Assembly: GCF_021134715.1 (NCBI RefSeq)
Contig: NC_060023.1
Span: 7,812,001-7,876,000 of the forward strand
DNA: 64,000 nucleotides
From: Daphnia pulex
Lineage: Eukaryota > Arthropoda > Branchiopoda > Diplostraca > Daphniidae
Direction of reading: 5' to 3'
The position numbers and the translations under genes were made by a program. The stretch's first letter is position 1. Every line of letters starts with the position of its first letter. A model generated the notes under the pieces. It searched no databases, was not told the DNA's origin, and saw only the letters and a list, made by a program, of their open reading frames with translations. This document shows, in pieces, positions 11,718 through 23,288 of this stretch.

Positions 11718-13251
11718 GATTATTTCAATGTTTTTTCAATTGTTATACCCTTTAATCCAAGACGATAAAAAATGTTGTAATGTGAGCAAGCCGGGAAGTT
11801 GTTGCAGAGGAGTACTACTAATCAAAAAGTCAAACACAGTAACAGACCCGAAATTGACAGAGAAATGTCTGCTAGGCTAAAACAAAAATTGATCAACAAC
11901 GATGCCGGTTTCACTAATCCGACGACGGTCGGCTGCGGGGTAATAAAGCGCACACACACACACGACAAATGGGGCACGGGCCATGTACCGTACGGACTGG
12001 GACTGACCGGCGCACAGAGTAATATTTCCAACGTCCCAGAGAATTCCCACCTGCAAAAATATGTGTTCATATGCACTTGATCAATCAGAGAAGGAATTAC
12101 TTATCTTTTAGATGACACATTTCTCTTAATAATTATTAACGACAACGGGAAATAAGAAACAGATTGCTCTTCTCGGAAAGTCGAATGAACGGTCCGACTG
12201 AAACATATATGATTGCACCAAGTAAACAAATATTTAAAAAACCTGGTGTATAAATGATGATTACGAATAAAATGTATGAAGAAATAGTTTTTAAAAAAAG
12301 TCCTCGGGGTAATAATAAATTGTTGAACTATGCGCGCCAATTTTTAATCTTTCAGAAGTTTATTGAAGTAAAGTTATACTTATTGGTCTCCACCTCCATC
12401 AAAGCGAGACAGAATGTTACCTTGAAAAGCTCATTAGGGCAAATAGCTCCAGGTGATTTATGAGACAAGATAAAAGCTTGAAGCAACGTGATAGTTGGCG
12501 AATTTGCGGTAGCGCAATGTAGAGTGAGTACAGGGGAAAGCGCACATACGTCACAAAGTCAATTTAGAAAATTAAACGTGGATGCAGGGCTCCAAAATTA
12601 TTAATACAGGATTTTAAGACGAACATTCTTGCTGATGATGACGAATCGCATTCCTGAATTCTTAGCATAAACGAGTTTTTATTTCAAGCATTAGATTTTT
12701 AATTTTTTATGAGATTCGAAATAGGATTCATTTCATAAGCGAATAAGACAGAAGAATTATTGAAAAAAACGACTCGATTTTTCTCTCCAAATTTGGATGC
12801 GTGCGGGTCTGCGGGAAAGTAGAAGTTGTTCGAAAATGTTGAAGTTTGCCAATTGGCCACCGTTGGCGCACTGTCGCTTTTTTTTCAATTGCGGAAACAT
12901 TGCATGAGCAATGATGCAATGAGGGTTATGATTCATAACCCAGAAACACCAAAACCTACATTATAAATGCAAATAAAAAGGTGATATTTAATTGTATTCA
13001 GTTTGAAAATAATTGAACAATATTTGTTAATTCTGAAACTATGACTTTAATCCAATATGAAACGTTTAAAAGAAGAAGTTTAATTAAAAAGCTAGGAAAA
13101 ACATAGGAAAATAACTCGTGCGAAGGTGCTGGGATTCCCCTGCCGGCATATAAGGAGGCGACGCCATCAACGACAATATACTTAAACTCGCCATAGTAGT
13201 TTATTCCTTCATAATTTCTCACTGCAAAGAAGCTTTCAATCGGTCTTTATC
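11718..13251. other. Divergent intergenic region
   Basis: This holds the 5' flank of transportin-3 and, on the other side, the promoter of the RRM-like gene at 13252. A short CA repeat lies near 11951-11964. Reading frames of 60-93 codons here lack domains and overlap one another on both strands, so none is called. Confidence 0.5.
13149..13153 (+). promoter_or_regulatory. TATA box of the RRM-like gene
   Basis: CATATAAGG lies about 100 bp before the start codon at 13252. The position is right for a core promoter with a leader of roughly 70 nt. Confidence 0.45.
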
Positions 13252-15096
13252 ATGATTTCCCCAATTGATTTGATTGCTACTTTAGTTATGTGGATTGGAT
13301 TGTGTTTTGTCAGTCATTGTACTGAACTTACCAGATCGCAAACAGTTGTGGATACTAAAAAGAGTATTCGTGTTGAACCTGACGTGTTGGGAACCCGAAA
13401 GGGTACCGCCATTACTACCAGACCATCAATTACCAACAACAACGACAGCTATCAAGAAAATAACAACAACTTGATAAAGAAGCTTGCAGAAAAAAGCAAT
13501 GTTGCTGCCGAAAATAAGATCCTGAAAGTCAAACTGGCTAAACTGAAGTTTGAACTAGCGCTCTCCGAGAACAACAATCGGAAGCTCAAAAACGCACTGG
13601 ATGAGTTGGCAGCCTCTAATAAAAGTGCCATGGAAGCAAGAATACTATTCCTTGAAGAGGAAAATATGCGTTTAATTGACAACCAAACAAAGTCAAAACT
13701 TATTATCGAACATAAAGACCGTGTTCTAGAAGCCATTTCTTTGCTTTCATCCGCTGACAATATCGGAGATGAAATGGACAATTTGTGCGATAACAACCTG
13801 ATTGGAACCGACGAAAAGAAAACGGAAGTCCTTCGACTGCTGGGTGAAAACACATCAGAGAAAACCATCACTCAAGTAACACCAGATGTTGGATGTGAGG
13901 AACCCAATATGCAACCATCGAACGACTTGGCAATTTGTCCTGCAACAGCTCAATCTACCGACGAGTATCCCAACGAAGTATTTTTCCAGTGGACATCCAG
14001 CTCGGATACCAACTTGGAACCATTGGTCGCTTCCGAATATATAATTTTATTCAACCTACCACTTTGGCTTCACGGTAACGATTACCTCCATCACTTTGAG
14101 CTACATGTTGGCAAAGTGGCGAAATACATCATGTTTGCCGACGAACAAGGACAATACATAGGCAACATGGCGTTTTTCTTCTTTGACCCATCGGACACAA
14201 GGCGGGCGTATAAGAAATACGATGGTATGCTCTCGGAAGGCAACAGGATCGAAGTCGCTTACTTTATCAATGAACAAAGATCGTACCAGAAGGAAGAGGA
14301 GCCGGTTCCAACTATTTCTCCTACACCGGTTGAAGTTTCCCAACCTACCGATGTAACTTCAGCCGATGAACATGATCAGCAGACAGCATCAACCGACTCC
14401 GTGGACGATGTCATATCACCACCGGTGGCATGGCCATCTTTCGTCGAAAACGAGAAAGCAGCCGATGAGTACATTCTGTTAAGTAAATTGCCGCCTTCCG
14501 TTAACGTGGCCGATATTGTTGAGCGCCTTCAGCTCATCATTGGCGAAGTGGCCCATTACACCATGTTTGCCGACGAAACAGGACAATATGCCGAAAGCAT
14601 GGCGGTTGTCTTTGTCCATCCATCAGACGCGAGGCGAGCCTATAAAACCTGCGATGGTTCTCTGTATTTTCTGGTGAACATAAACCTTTGGCATAAGGTA
14701 GAAGTTGCATATTACATCAATGGCCAACGATCGTACCAGAAGGAAGAGGAGCTAGTTCCTACAGCAACGGATGGCGTTTGTGTTGCCGATTTGATTAATG
14801 CGTCTCCAACCATCGACCACGCACCTGAAATAAATGTTGTAACACCTGAAATAATTGTACCTGAAGCTTTGGCCGTCCACCAGCAAGAGACTTTGCCAGG
14901 AGCAACTACTGAAGAAATACATCAGTCGACTCACTTGGATGATCCTGTCGTCGACAAGAACCTGGTGGAAGAATCTCTTTCGTGCGAGATCAACCCTATC
15001 CTGATGACTCGTAAGCAAAAGATAAACAAAAAAACAGCTAGACGGAAAAAGGCCAAGAAAAATAGAGAGGCAGCAGCGTCGTCGTCAGCCGAGTAA
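13252..15096 (+). CDS. Predicted secreted or anchored coiled-coil protein with two RRM-like repeats
   Basis: Single-exon gene, 614 aa, not recognised as a named family. Residues 1-23 form a good signal peptide or anchor (LIATLVMWIGLCFVSHC). Residues about 70-165 are a Lys/Glu/Leu-rich coiled coil. Two repeats follow (about 262-340 and 406-490), each with a beta-strand like RNP2 (YIILFNLP; YILLSKLP) and one like RNP1 (GNMAFFFF; ESMAVVFV). Between these they share MFADE.GQY and DPSD.RRAY / HPSDARRAY, and each ends in a shared QRSYQKEEE tail. The order matches an RRM fold, closest by eye to the Aly/REF type. The C-terminus is a strongly basic KKTARRKKAKKNRE. A TATA box lies upstream. Lack of introns, unlike its neighbours, suggests a retrocopy or young gene. 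RNA binding is inferred only, and the secretion signal makes it odd. Confidence 0.7.
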   Translation: MISPIDLIATLVMWIGLCFVSHCTELTRSQTVVDTKKSIRVEPDVLGTRKGTAITTRPSITNNNDSYQENNNNLIKKLAEKSNVAAENKILKVKLAKLKFELALSENNNRKLKNALDELAASNKSAMEARILFLEEENMRLIDNQTKSKLIIEHKDRVLEAISLLSSADNIGDEMDNLCDNNLIGTDEKKTEVLRLLGENTSEKTITQVTPDVGCEEPNMQPSNDLAICPATAQSTDEYPNEVFFQWTSSSDTNLEPLVASEYIILFNLPLWLHGNDYLHHFELHVGKVAKYIMFADEQGQYIGNMAFFFFDPSDTRRAYKKYDGMLSEGNRIEVAYFINEQRSYQKEEEPVPTISPTPVEVSQPTDVTSADEHDQQTASTDSVDDVISPPVAWPSFVENEKAADEYILLSKLPPSVNVADIVERLQLIIGEVAHYTMFADETGQYAESMAVVFVHPSDARRAYKTCDGSLYFLVNINLWHKVEVAYYINGQRSYQKEEELVPTATDGVCVADLINASPTIDHAPEINVVTPEIIVPEALAVHQQETLPGATTEEIHQSTHLDDPVVDKNLVEESLSCEINPILMTRKQKINKKTARRKKAKKNREAAASSSAE

Positions 15097-15250
15097 AAAA
15101 GAGGATTACGTGTAACGAAGGACTTCAATGGGAAAAAATCGTCAGAAAATCAGAAAAAAAAACAACATAAAACTCACAAAATAAAAAACAAAAAAAAAAA
15201 CAAAAAAACACAAAAAAAACAAACAAAAAAAAACAAAAAAAAACTACTCT
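15097..15250. repeat. A-rich low-complexity tract
   Basis: Dense runs of A broken by single C or G (15149-15242) follow the RRM-like gene. They could be a retroposition tail or simple sequence expansion. Confidence 0.5.
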
Positions 15251-15353
15251 TGATTTCATATCTTTCTTTCTCTATTCTTTTTCTTTTCCCCTTAATTATT
15301 TACCTTCATCTATTGTTTTTCTTCTTCATCTTTTTTCTCATCTTCTTCCTTCA

Positions 15354-15674
15354 GAATTGGGTCGGATATTGGTCGTTTCATCCGGCAAAACTTTAATTCG
15401 GCACCGAATTGATGTACCTTCGACATAAGGCAACTATATTTCGACTGGTGCGAGAATACGTAGACACAGTGTATGACAAAGTACTTCGACAATTAGTTTT
15501 TAAGATTAGGTTAAGTTAGTTAAGGTTAGGTTAGGTCGAAGTACATTAGCTACCTGTTGTCGAAATATTGTCGCACCATCGTGGAAATATAGTTGCTAGC
15601 TGTTGAAGGTGCATCAAATTGCTGTCGAATTAAAATTTTGTTGAGTGTATACGTCAGTATTCCGACCCGATTTC
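15354..15674. mobile_element. Foldback (MITE-like) element, copy 1
   Basis: About 321 bp with imperfect inverted arms of about 145 bp. The left arm opens GAATTGGGTCGGATATTGG; the reverse complement of the right end opens GAAATCGGGTCGGAATACTG. The arms stay alignable through TTTAATTCG, CAACTATATTTC and GTACTTCGAC. There is no coding capacity. The roughly 35-bp spacer is rich in TTAGG-like units. A second copy lies 552 bp downstream inside a larger tandem duplication. Confidence 0.7.
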
Positions 15675-15905
15675 TTTTCTATTTTTCCCCTTCTTTCTCG
15701 TTATCTTTTGGTCCTTCGCTTCCTTCGTGTATTCTCCCCTCCCTCGCCCCCCCAAAAAATAATAAAATAAAAAAAAACCTTAAAAAAAAAACTATTCTTG
15801 TTATTATATAATATGTTTCTGTCTTATTCTTTACCTTCCCCTTAATTATTTACCTTCATCTATTATGTTTTTCTTCTTAATCTTTATCGCCATATTCTTC
15901 TTTCA

Positions 15906-16224
15906 GAATTGGGTCGGATATTGGTCGTTTTATCTGACAAAACTTTAAATTCGACATCGATTTGATGTAACTTCAACATAAGGCAGTTGTATTTCGACTG
16001 GTGCGAGAATACGTAGACACAGTGTATGCCAAAGTACTTCGGCAATTCGTTTTTAAGATTAGGTTAAGTTAGTTAAGGTTAGGTTAGGTCGAAGTACATT
16101 AGCTACCTGTTGTCGAAATATTTTCGCACCATCGTGGAAATATAGTTGCTAGCTGTTGAAGGTGCGTCGAATTGGTGTCGAATTAAATTTTGTTAGGTGA
16201 ACGTCAATATCACGACCCAATTTC
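15906..16224. mobile_element. Foldback (MITE-like) element, copy 2
   Basis: A diverged copy of the element at 15354, in the same orientation, with the same inverted arms and the same TTAGG-like spacer. Its flanks (Y-rich sequence ending near TTCGCTTCCTTCGTGT) also match those of copy 1. The whole 500-bp segment was therefore duplicated in tandem, rather than the element inserting twice. Confidence 0.7.
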
Positions 16225-16282
16225 TTTTCTATTTTTTCCCCTTCTTTCTCTCTTCTTCTCTTCCTTCGCTTCCTTCGTGTGA

Positions 16283-19200
16283 ATGAATGGAGCGTGGATT
16301 TGAAGAATGTGTGCTAAGTTGTGTGTGTCCCTGTTGATTTGAATGAATGTCTCAATAAAATATCTTAAACCAAAACGACACAAAAATCGCAAAAATCTTA
16401 TGTGTTTTTATGTTTAGCATTATCAATAGTTAGATTATGATTCTTAGTAGGCCTAATCATACACGGGAAATAGAAAAGGTGAATTAAATATGTTTTCTTA
16501 CTTTTCTCTGAAAAAGTAAAAAACAAAAAACGCTTGCAAAAACGTTTGCTTTAAAAAGCGGTACGGTATACAACATGTTTTAGATTTCGTTGTCAATTAA
16601 GGATTCGAGGAACAAAAATTTAGAGGACACGAAATAAAAGGAGTTTCCATTAGATACATATTATTATTGTGACGGGTTTCGTGAAAGATAGCCTACGGTT
16701 CGTCCGGTTCAAACGAAAATTGTCTTTCATTTTTGTCTCCCCGAAATGGCTTGCACGCTTGCATCTTACATAAAAAATACCGTCGCTTCTATTTCAAGCT
16801 GATTGTTTGAAAGTCATTTTACCGTTAAGATTTATTCGTCACCTTTCACCTATTTAAAGTACACGCGCTTTGCTCCGTATTTTACGTTGCCACTAGCACA
16901 AACTATGGACAGATTGCTCACAAGTGCTGCATAATAATAACATGATGAATAGAATACTCTTCAAGTTACGATGCAAATGCCATCGGCGTAAACGCTCATA
17001 TGCGGACTTTCGTGGAATATAAAGAGCGCGGCCGACGAACAGAGGCCACGACTATCAATGCCGGCGGGCACGGAAGACTGCCGAAGTCATGATGAGCACG
17101 TAGCACGCGCTCACTAATTCAGTTTGTGTAACATTGTTATACGTATTGATCAAGAAAACTGGACGATGGTTTGGCATCAACGTAAAAAAAAAGAAGTAAC
17201 GAAACTTGGAACAAGGCTTTGTGAGTCCAGGGAATAAAAGCGATAAAAAACACGAAATGGTGAAGTTAGTTTCAATATATCACCACCGCTCACGTAGGTC
17301 AAATATAAATTATGCGATTGGCGTCATCAGTCATTATTTAGTCAGGTGTTGGAGAACTTGCGAAAGCTGTTCCGTTGAAATTGATTTCGATCGACGACAC
17401 AAATAATTCCCGAGAAAAACTAGGGGGAACTAAAAATCGCGATGTAAAAACGCAAGTGCGACGCAGAATATGCAGTCAGCGAGGCACAAAGTAAGCGAAA
17501 AGCAAGTTCCGTCATGCAAATATAATCATAAAAGCTATATAGAAAAAGTTTTTTTTTAATGCCAAAAAATACAGTGGATGATAGTATACTCGATATCAAA
17601 CACCAAGCTGCGTTTGACGCGGACCTATCCGGACCTATCCCACTGCGAATTCTTGTTTTGAAGGAGCTGTCGGACCGATGATGTGAAGTAGCCAGCCCAG
17701 CAACCCACTTGGCTGTCAGAAATCTAGCTGCCTTTTCCAGCCGTGTTGCACAACATTGACACAGATGAGACCTAACGGTAGAAGTCTCCGTAGAAATAAT
17801 CCCGGGTATTTTGAAAAAAAAAAAAAATAATCCTGTTTCACTCTACCTCAGGTTCACACTGTCTGAAATGAGTAAATTACGGTCCAGTCAACGACAGACA
17901 GGAATTTACAGTAAACCTAGTAAATTTGTGATATTTCGTGTTTTGCCGCCCTTTGTCAGGCCAGATAATATTATTGATTTAATTCCCTGATCGCCTTTGC
18001 CCACCGTAGAAGAAATTTTTTGAAAACGGACTCAAATACCCCTATAGGGCTTTATATTCCAAGGCTTTATATTCTGCTTATTATAACAATAAGCTTTTTA
18101 GGGTACGAAAGGTAAATGACGTTTTAGAGAAAATAACGCTGGAGTGCAACGTCGCATTCAAAATTAAACGAAACTAATACTTAGGATAAGAACATTTTAA
18201 AACGGGAGTTGATATATAAGAAAATTGGCTGAAAGAATTGAAATTGAAGGCTATTTGGAGTGGCGTCCGACGATAGTTTTACTTTTACATTCGACCGTTT
18301 TTTATTAATGATGAGCTTACGTGTAGGATATATGCATACACAAAAAGGGTATTACACAAGTGGGAAGGTAAAGGAATTGAACACGGATCGTGTTGGTGAT
18401 GTGCGGTGGTGATATCTGTTGAGCGATGAGTGCAATCACGATTTGAATTTGATCTCACAGAAAATCGCGCACGCAGCAAGAGATCAGATTCTTTGCAACG
18501 AATAAAGACAAAAATAGGTATGCCAATTAGGGAAACGGAAGGGGAAAAAATTATACATCTAAAACACTTTAGGTGCATTAATTCCTTGAACTTATCAACA
18601 TTTGTCATCTTGGTTTCGGCACGAATACTAAACTGACACTGACATCATCTTCCGCGTTTCATTCAAAAGTCATGCTTAATAATTTCGCCAGAAAAAAAAA
18701 AAATTCGTTTGATAACGAGTTGCTGATGCGATTATGAAACATTTTCTTTTAAAAACCGAGAGCAGTTGTTGCTGGAGGCATCCAATTGTGGGCTAAGCTT
18801 AAACAGCTGAGCTCCAGCATTTTGTGATTGTCAGCTAATAAACATTTGTAAGCTAATGCAGTTCCACGAAAAAGAAATTGAAGACTGGAACGAAATATAA
18901 AAGAAGTAGGTGCAAATTTAAAAAGAAAGGATAAAAAACGGAGGAAAACGAATAAAGGATAGAGAATTAGAGAACTGAATAAGTCCGTCTTTTTTCGGGA
19001 TTTTTTCTTTTCAGCGTCATTTTTTCTCCCTTTTGAGTGGCTGAGTTGTTGAGATGCTCTGTCGTCGTCACTTATTAGTCAAGCATAAGTTTCAGTTAAA
19101 TTGAGTGATGCATATAATTGTAAACAATTCCACCACCGACATAGCATAGCAAAAAGGCAAGTCCGCCCAATTTTTGCGACGTTGAGGCCCAATAAAAGTG

Positions 19201-19639
19201 TGCCTGAAAGACACAGGCCTCAACGTCGTACACCCTAATAAACACCAGTTAATAATGCTGATTTAAGTCGAAGTAAGAAGTGGAAGACGGTTTAAGGGAA
19301 TCAATTAAATTAACGGGACACAAAAAAGCGAGTAAAAGAGGGGACGTTTAAACTGGATGACTTCTGCTCTAGAACCAGAAATAGTAATTTATCTTTCCGT
19401 TTAAAATTGCACCTCTTGTGTCTGACGACGCAGACTCATTTAATGGCAAAGCCATGTTAAGGGTTAGTAACATTTTTAGACACAAATAAAGGTGGGGGTG
19501 GCACCTTGGACAGATGATTACGACAAAACGTGCGCTGTTTGGGTCAACTTTGAAGGAGTTGAAGTTGAGCCTCTTGAGAAAGTCATTTCGTTCCGTCGGA
19601 TCAATTCTTTGCTGATATTCCTGCACCCCAAGTTTGTGA
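16283..19639. other. Gene-poor stretch
   Basis: No convincing coding exon. It holds a possible orphan TATA box (TATAAAG, 17018-17024) followed by GC-richer sequence, a doubled GGACCTATCC near 17622-17640, homopolymer A runs, and a strong hairpin at 19177-19228. Frames of 60-107 codons here overlap on both strands and lack domains. Confidence 0.5.
19177..19228. repeat. Perfect 13-bp stem hairpin
   Basis: The arms CGACGTTGAGGCC (19177-19189) and GGCCTCAACGTCG (19216-19228) are exact reverse complements. An inner GTGT/ACAC pair extends the stem. It could be a relic of an inverted-repeat element or a structured RNA. Confidence 0.5.
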
Positions 19640-19985
19640 TGGAATCTGGAAGCAGCCAGTGTTGACTTGTCGAATCTGGATAAAGTTCAACCCTTTCAGC
19701 CTCGGCGAGAGATTAAAGCTCTCACGCACTTGAAAGATGTGTATGTGTGTCCAACAAAGAAACTGCGACTCCCAATTCTATATTTGATAGGAAACCAATC
19801 AGCAGCAAGTTATTGGAGTCCATCATCATCCTTGTTAGGCCGGGGGTCCCGGATCTATTCCAACACAAGATGAAAGAGTTTATATCGTCTATAGACGATA
19901 TAAAACGGAACAAGTCACCATCCAAGTTATCCAGCCAGAGATTTTCAAGCAACTGCTTCATTAAATTTATTTGGGCCGGATAAGT
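19640..19985 (+). pseudogene. Decayed MATH-BTB relic
   Basis: Nucleotide-level resemblance to the BTB region of the plus-strand MATH-BTB genes about 15 kb downstream. AAAGCTCTCACGCACTTGAA corresponds to the ALKQLTEL region, GTTAGGCCGGGGGTCCCGG to the VARSPVF region, and ATCCAGCCAGAGATTTTCAA to IQPDIFKQ. It ends at a TTATTTGGGCCGG matching the YSGR site. Frame is lost by indels and stops, and a perfect palindrome interrupts the middle. Confidence 0.65.
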
Positions 19986-20534
19986 ATACCACTAACCGAA
20001 GAGTCGCTATTTATGGATTGTGGCAGCCGACAACTACATATGACAGCTCGGATTGAAAAAAGGAAGAGTGCATCCGCTTTCTTTTCAGTCGCATCCGCGT
20101 GAACAACCCTATTGACTTGCTGATCTGGGCGCACTTGAATTCGATTCGCAATTTTCAAGATGCGGCTCTTGATTTCTGCGTGATCCTGATTATTGGCAAT
20201 AATACTTGAGAATTGGATGAATGAGAAGAATTAACAAAGAATTATCTGGGACTGAGTGTGTATAGCCGAAACACATGGTTCCGCTTTATCTTGGACTGTT
20301 ATTTAAATTTGTACATTTTACTAATCCTATGTATAATGTATAAGTATAACAAGAAACACAATAAATCATAACCCTAAAAAGGTATCTATAACTTGGGAAT
20401 TGGTTTTGAAAAAAGAAATTTCAAGCTAGAATAAAAGAGAATCAAAATTTCTGTATTTCTGGAATCCAATTTCCGTGTCACTCGTTCGTATTACATTACA
20501 CGATACATAAAATGTGCATCAATGAAGGAACCTG

Positions 20535-21515
20535 TTAAAACCAAATGTTGTTGTACTTTCCATCATCAACAGCAGGGCCCATCACCATCATCTGCATTGC
20601 CACAAAGCTGAGGTCCGGATAATTTTTGATCAGTTCCAGCCAGTCTGCTCGGCCGCAAATGAACTTTGCATTCTTCGACATGAAATCCAACGTAGATTGG
20701 TGCAGAGTGGGGAAATTGTGAAAGTGAGCCAAGACAAGATTTCGTACGGCATTTTCAACGTTGAGATCTTGTGAGAGACGCAATGCACACTCCTCTTTCA
20801 AAGAATCCATTCCGTATTTCTCGGAAGCCGCTAACAATCCACCCACATCTACGTTGTCAAGGTCAGCATCCCCCGTGTAGATGTAGCGAAGAAGATGATC
20901 GAAAACGTTCGGCTGGATATCTTTGATTTCCACAATTTTTTCCAACTTTTCTTGGAAGTCATTTTGGAACATGGCGCAAAATACGGGACTTCCGGAGGCA
21001 ACAATTAAACTGTGAGCTTTGATTACTTTTTCCTCAAACTTGAATGTGACGTCAGCCAGAGTCTTTTCAATCCAAAGATTCCGAAGGTTATCGAGGGCAT
21101 GCTTCGATTCTTTTTTCACCAAAATCATAGAATCAGATGTTAAATCAATTATCAATTCAAAGTTGAATGCACTTTTGCCGCAACATCGTTGTGCTTGTTT
21201 GTTACTGAAGGTAGCTTCCCAATTTGAATTTTTCAACTTCATTTTTTGGTTTACACCATCTTTACTGGCCAGAATGATAACACTGTCCAGATTTTTGGGC
21301 TTTTTTGCTGGAGCAAATACAATTTCAATCCTAAGATCAACTTCTTTATTAAAACTGCTCTCATACCACTTGAGTTTGAACGATTCAGCGATTTCTGGCC
21401 AATTTTCTTCCACATGTTCATTATAACATTGTATTATATTAGGCCTATAACATTGTTTTGGACTCTTCCAAGAAATCTTGAAAATTCCTTCTCTTATTTT
21501 TTGCATTGAAGCCAT
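20535..21515 (-). CDS. MATH-BTB protein, minus-strand cluster, paralogue 1
   Basis: Likely Cullin-3 substrate adaptor of the SPOP/BATH type. 326 aa, single coding exon. A diverged MATH region spans about residues 5-130 (GIFKISW at the start, LTSDSMILVKKESKH at the end). The BTB domain is about 148-250 (LADVTFKF, KAHSLIVASGSPVFCAMF, VFDHLLRYIYTGDADL, AASEKYGMDSLKEECALRL). A BACK-like helical end follows (ENAVRNLVLAHFHN, W.ELIKNYPDLSF). The start ATG sits 8 nt after an acceptor-like TTTCAG, and a donor GTAAGT lies near 21629, so the leader probably has one intron. It has a 10-residue C-terminal extension compared with its neighbours. Substrates are unknown. Confidence 0.85.
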   Translation of the reverse strand: MASMQKIREGIFKISWKSPKQCYRPNIIQCYNEHVEENWPEIAESFKLKWYESSFNKEVDLRIEIVFAPAKKPKNLDSVIILASKDGVNQKMKLKNSNWEATFSNKQAQRCCGKSAFNFELIIDLTSDSMILVKKESKHALDNLRNLWIEKTLADVTFKFEEKVIKAHSLIVASGSPVFCAMFQNDFQEKLEKIVEIKDIQPNVFDHLLRYIYTGDADLDNVDVGGLLAASEKYGMDSLKEECALRLSQDLNVENAVRNLVLAHFHNFPTLHQSTLDFMSKNAKFICGRADWLELIKNYPDLSFVAMQMMVMGPAVDDGKYNNIWF

Positions 21516-22344
21516 CTTTGACTCTGAAATAATTCAAAACGGATCAGTATCATAACTGATGCACTACTAAATCCAATCACTAGAAACTTATAGAAAGGCA
21601 CTGAAATTCAACAAAATTTGTGACTTACATGTTAGATGAGGAGCTTTCGATTTCCTGCTGTTGACTGATAATGATGAAGACCATGCAAGCCTTTAACTGC
21701 TAGTTTGAAACGGTCCGAAACTACGTAGTGCTAACGTTACTCCTTTTTTCGGCAAGATTTTGATTGGAAGCCTAGAGGGAGAAGGACGAATAAAACCTTG
21801 CCGTCAAATGTTCATAAGTTTTTGGGTAATATTAGGGACGACTGGGGTCTTTTAGGAATAAGAACTCGTCACCTATTAGATGACATCTGAGGGGGGGGGG
21901 GGGCTATATTTTTATTTCCTAAAAAGATAATAATAATTATAGTAAACGTAACATTGAATTATTTAGGCTATGTCTTATGTGGAATAAAGTATCAAAAGCA
22001 AGATAGTAGCGTAACGTAAATGCTGGTCCTGTTTTTCAAAACAGGTCGGTGGTCTGCACTGCGTTCACTTCACCGTCTTTCGAATCGAAACGAAGAGGAA
22101 ATTAAAGTGCGTGCATAAGGCACAGGAAACGTGAATTAGAATTTCAATTCAGATAACATGAGACTTGTTTTATTATAACGCAGATTTATTTCCATTCATC
22201 TGCTAGGATAAAAATGAATGATAATTAGGCTACTGAATCAAAGAAAAATCAAAATGGTAAAACAAACAAAATAGCCTATATTTAGTTCAAGTCAGGTGAT
22301 AGTGATCCACCAGAAGTTTAGAAATCTCACATTCAACTATTCAA

Positions 22345-22481
22345 TGATCAGTATAAAAATTTGCTATGCGCTGAACGACAGCAAAGGCTAGCTCAGGATA
22401 ATTCTTGATTACTCCCATTCCCATCCAATTTCTGCAGAAAAAATAGACTTAGCGTTTAGTGCAATAAATTCGGACGTCTGT
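22345..22481 (-). pseudogene. C-terminal fragment of a MATH-BTB gene
   Basis: The sequence matches the 3' end of the gene at 26874-27863, including the shared CAGCTCAGGATAATTCTTGA-type block (the C-terminal NYPELAFA region). It carries indels and ends after about 137 bp. No MATH or BTB domain remains. Confidence 0.65.
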
Positions 22482-23288
22482 GTAAGTCGTTTAAGTGCGT
22501 AAGTCATGACTCGTGGGTATATAAGTACATATGAAACCACTGCGGGACTTTGAGGAGTAAGAAATCGCACCTATTGATGAGTATGATGACATCTGAGAGG
22601 AAAGGGGGGGGAGGGACGAAAGCACGAAAGTTGCATTCATTTACCTAATTTAGACGGGAAACTTGGTTTTTTCACCAAAAAGAGGTGATAACTAATCAGC
22701 TGCACCGAGATCTGAAGCGTCTGGCATGTTAAAAACGTTAAGAAAAGTTCGTAACTCGGCTGATATATCTCCTAAAAATATAATAAGAATTACACGCACT
22801 GTTTCTACTTTTCCTGATTTAACCTCATTATTGAGACGCCATTAATTAATTCTCCATGAAATTTCACGCATTATGTTGATAACGGCCGTGATGTGGTCCA
22901 TTAACAGACGGTTTGATTTCCTCTACAGAATTCGTATTCTGGACGAATAGGAAGAATTAACAAAGAATTATCTGGGCCTGAGTGTACTGACAACTAGGCA
23001 CGTCATGCTACCGCCTTTAGCCTTTTTTTTGTAATTTGAACATTTAACTGCCGTTATGTATAATTTATACAGGGAAAATTTTGTTTTCGATACTAACACA
23101 AAACAGTTCATAGCCCTGAAAAAGGCATCGGTAACTTGGGAATATGCGGGAATAGGTCTGGACAAACAAATTTCAAGCTCGAGAGAATCAAAATTTCTGT
23201 ATTTCTGGAATCCAATTTCTGTGTCACTTGTTCGTATTACATAACACAATGTAAAGAAGATTATACGTTATTAAGCTCCATCAGCCCA

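Noticed and set aside
15500-15545. Telomere or interstitial telomere array
   Set aside because: Only a few degenerate TTAGG units, confined to the spacer of the foldback elements.
18285-18636. Opposed 107- and 68-codon frames
   Set aside because: They overlap on opposite strands, have no domain, and the flanks show no promoter or splice context.
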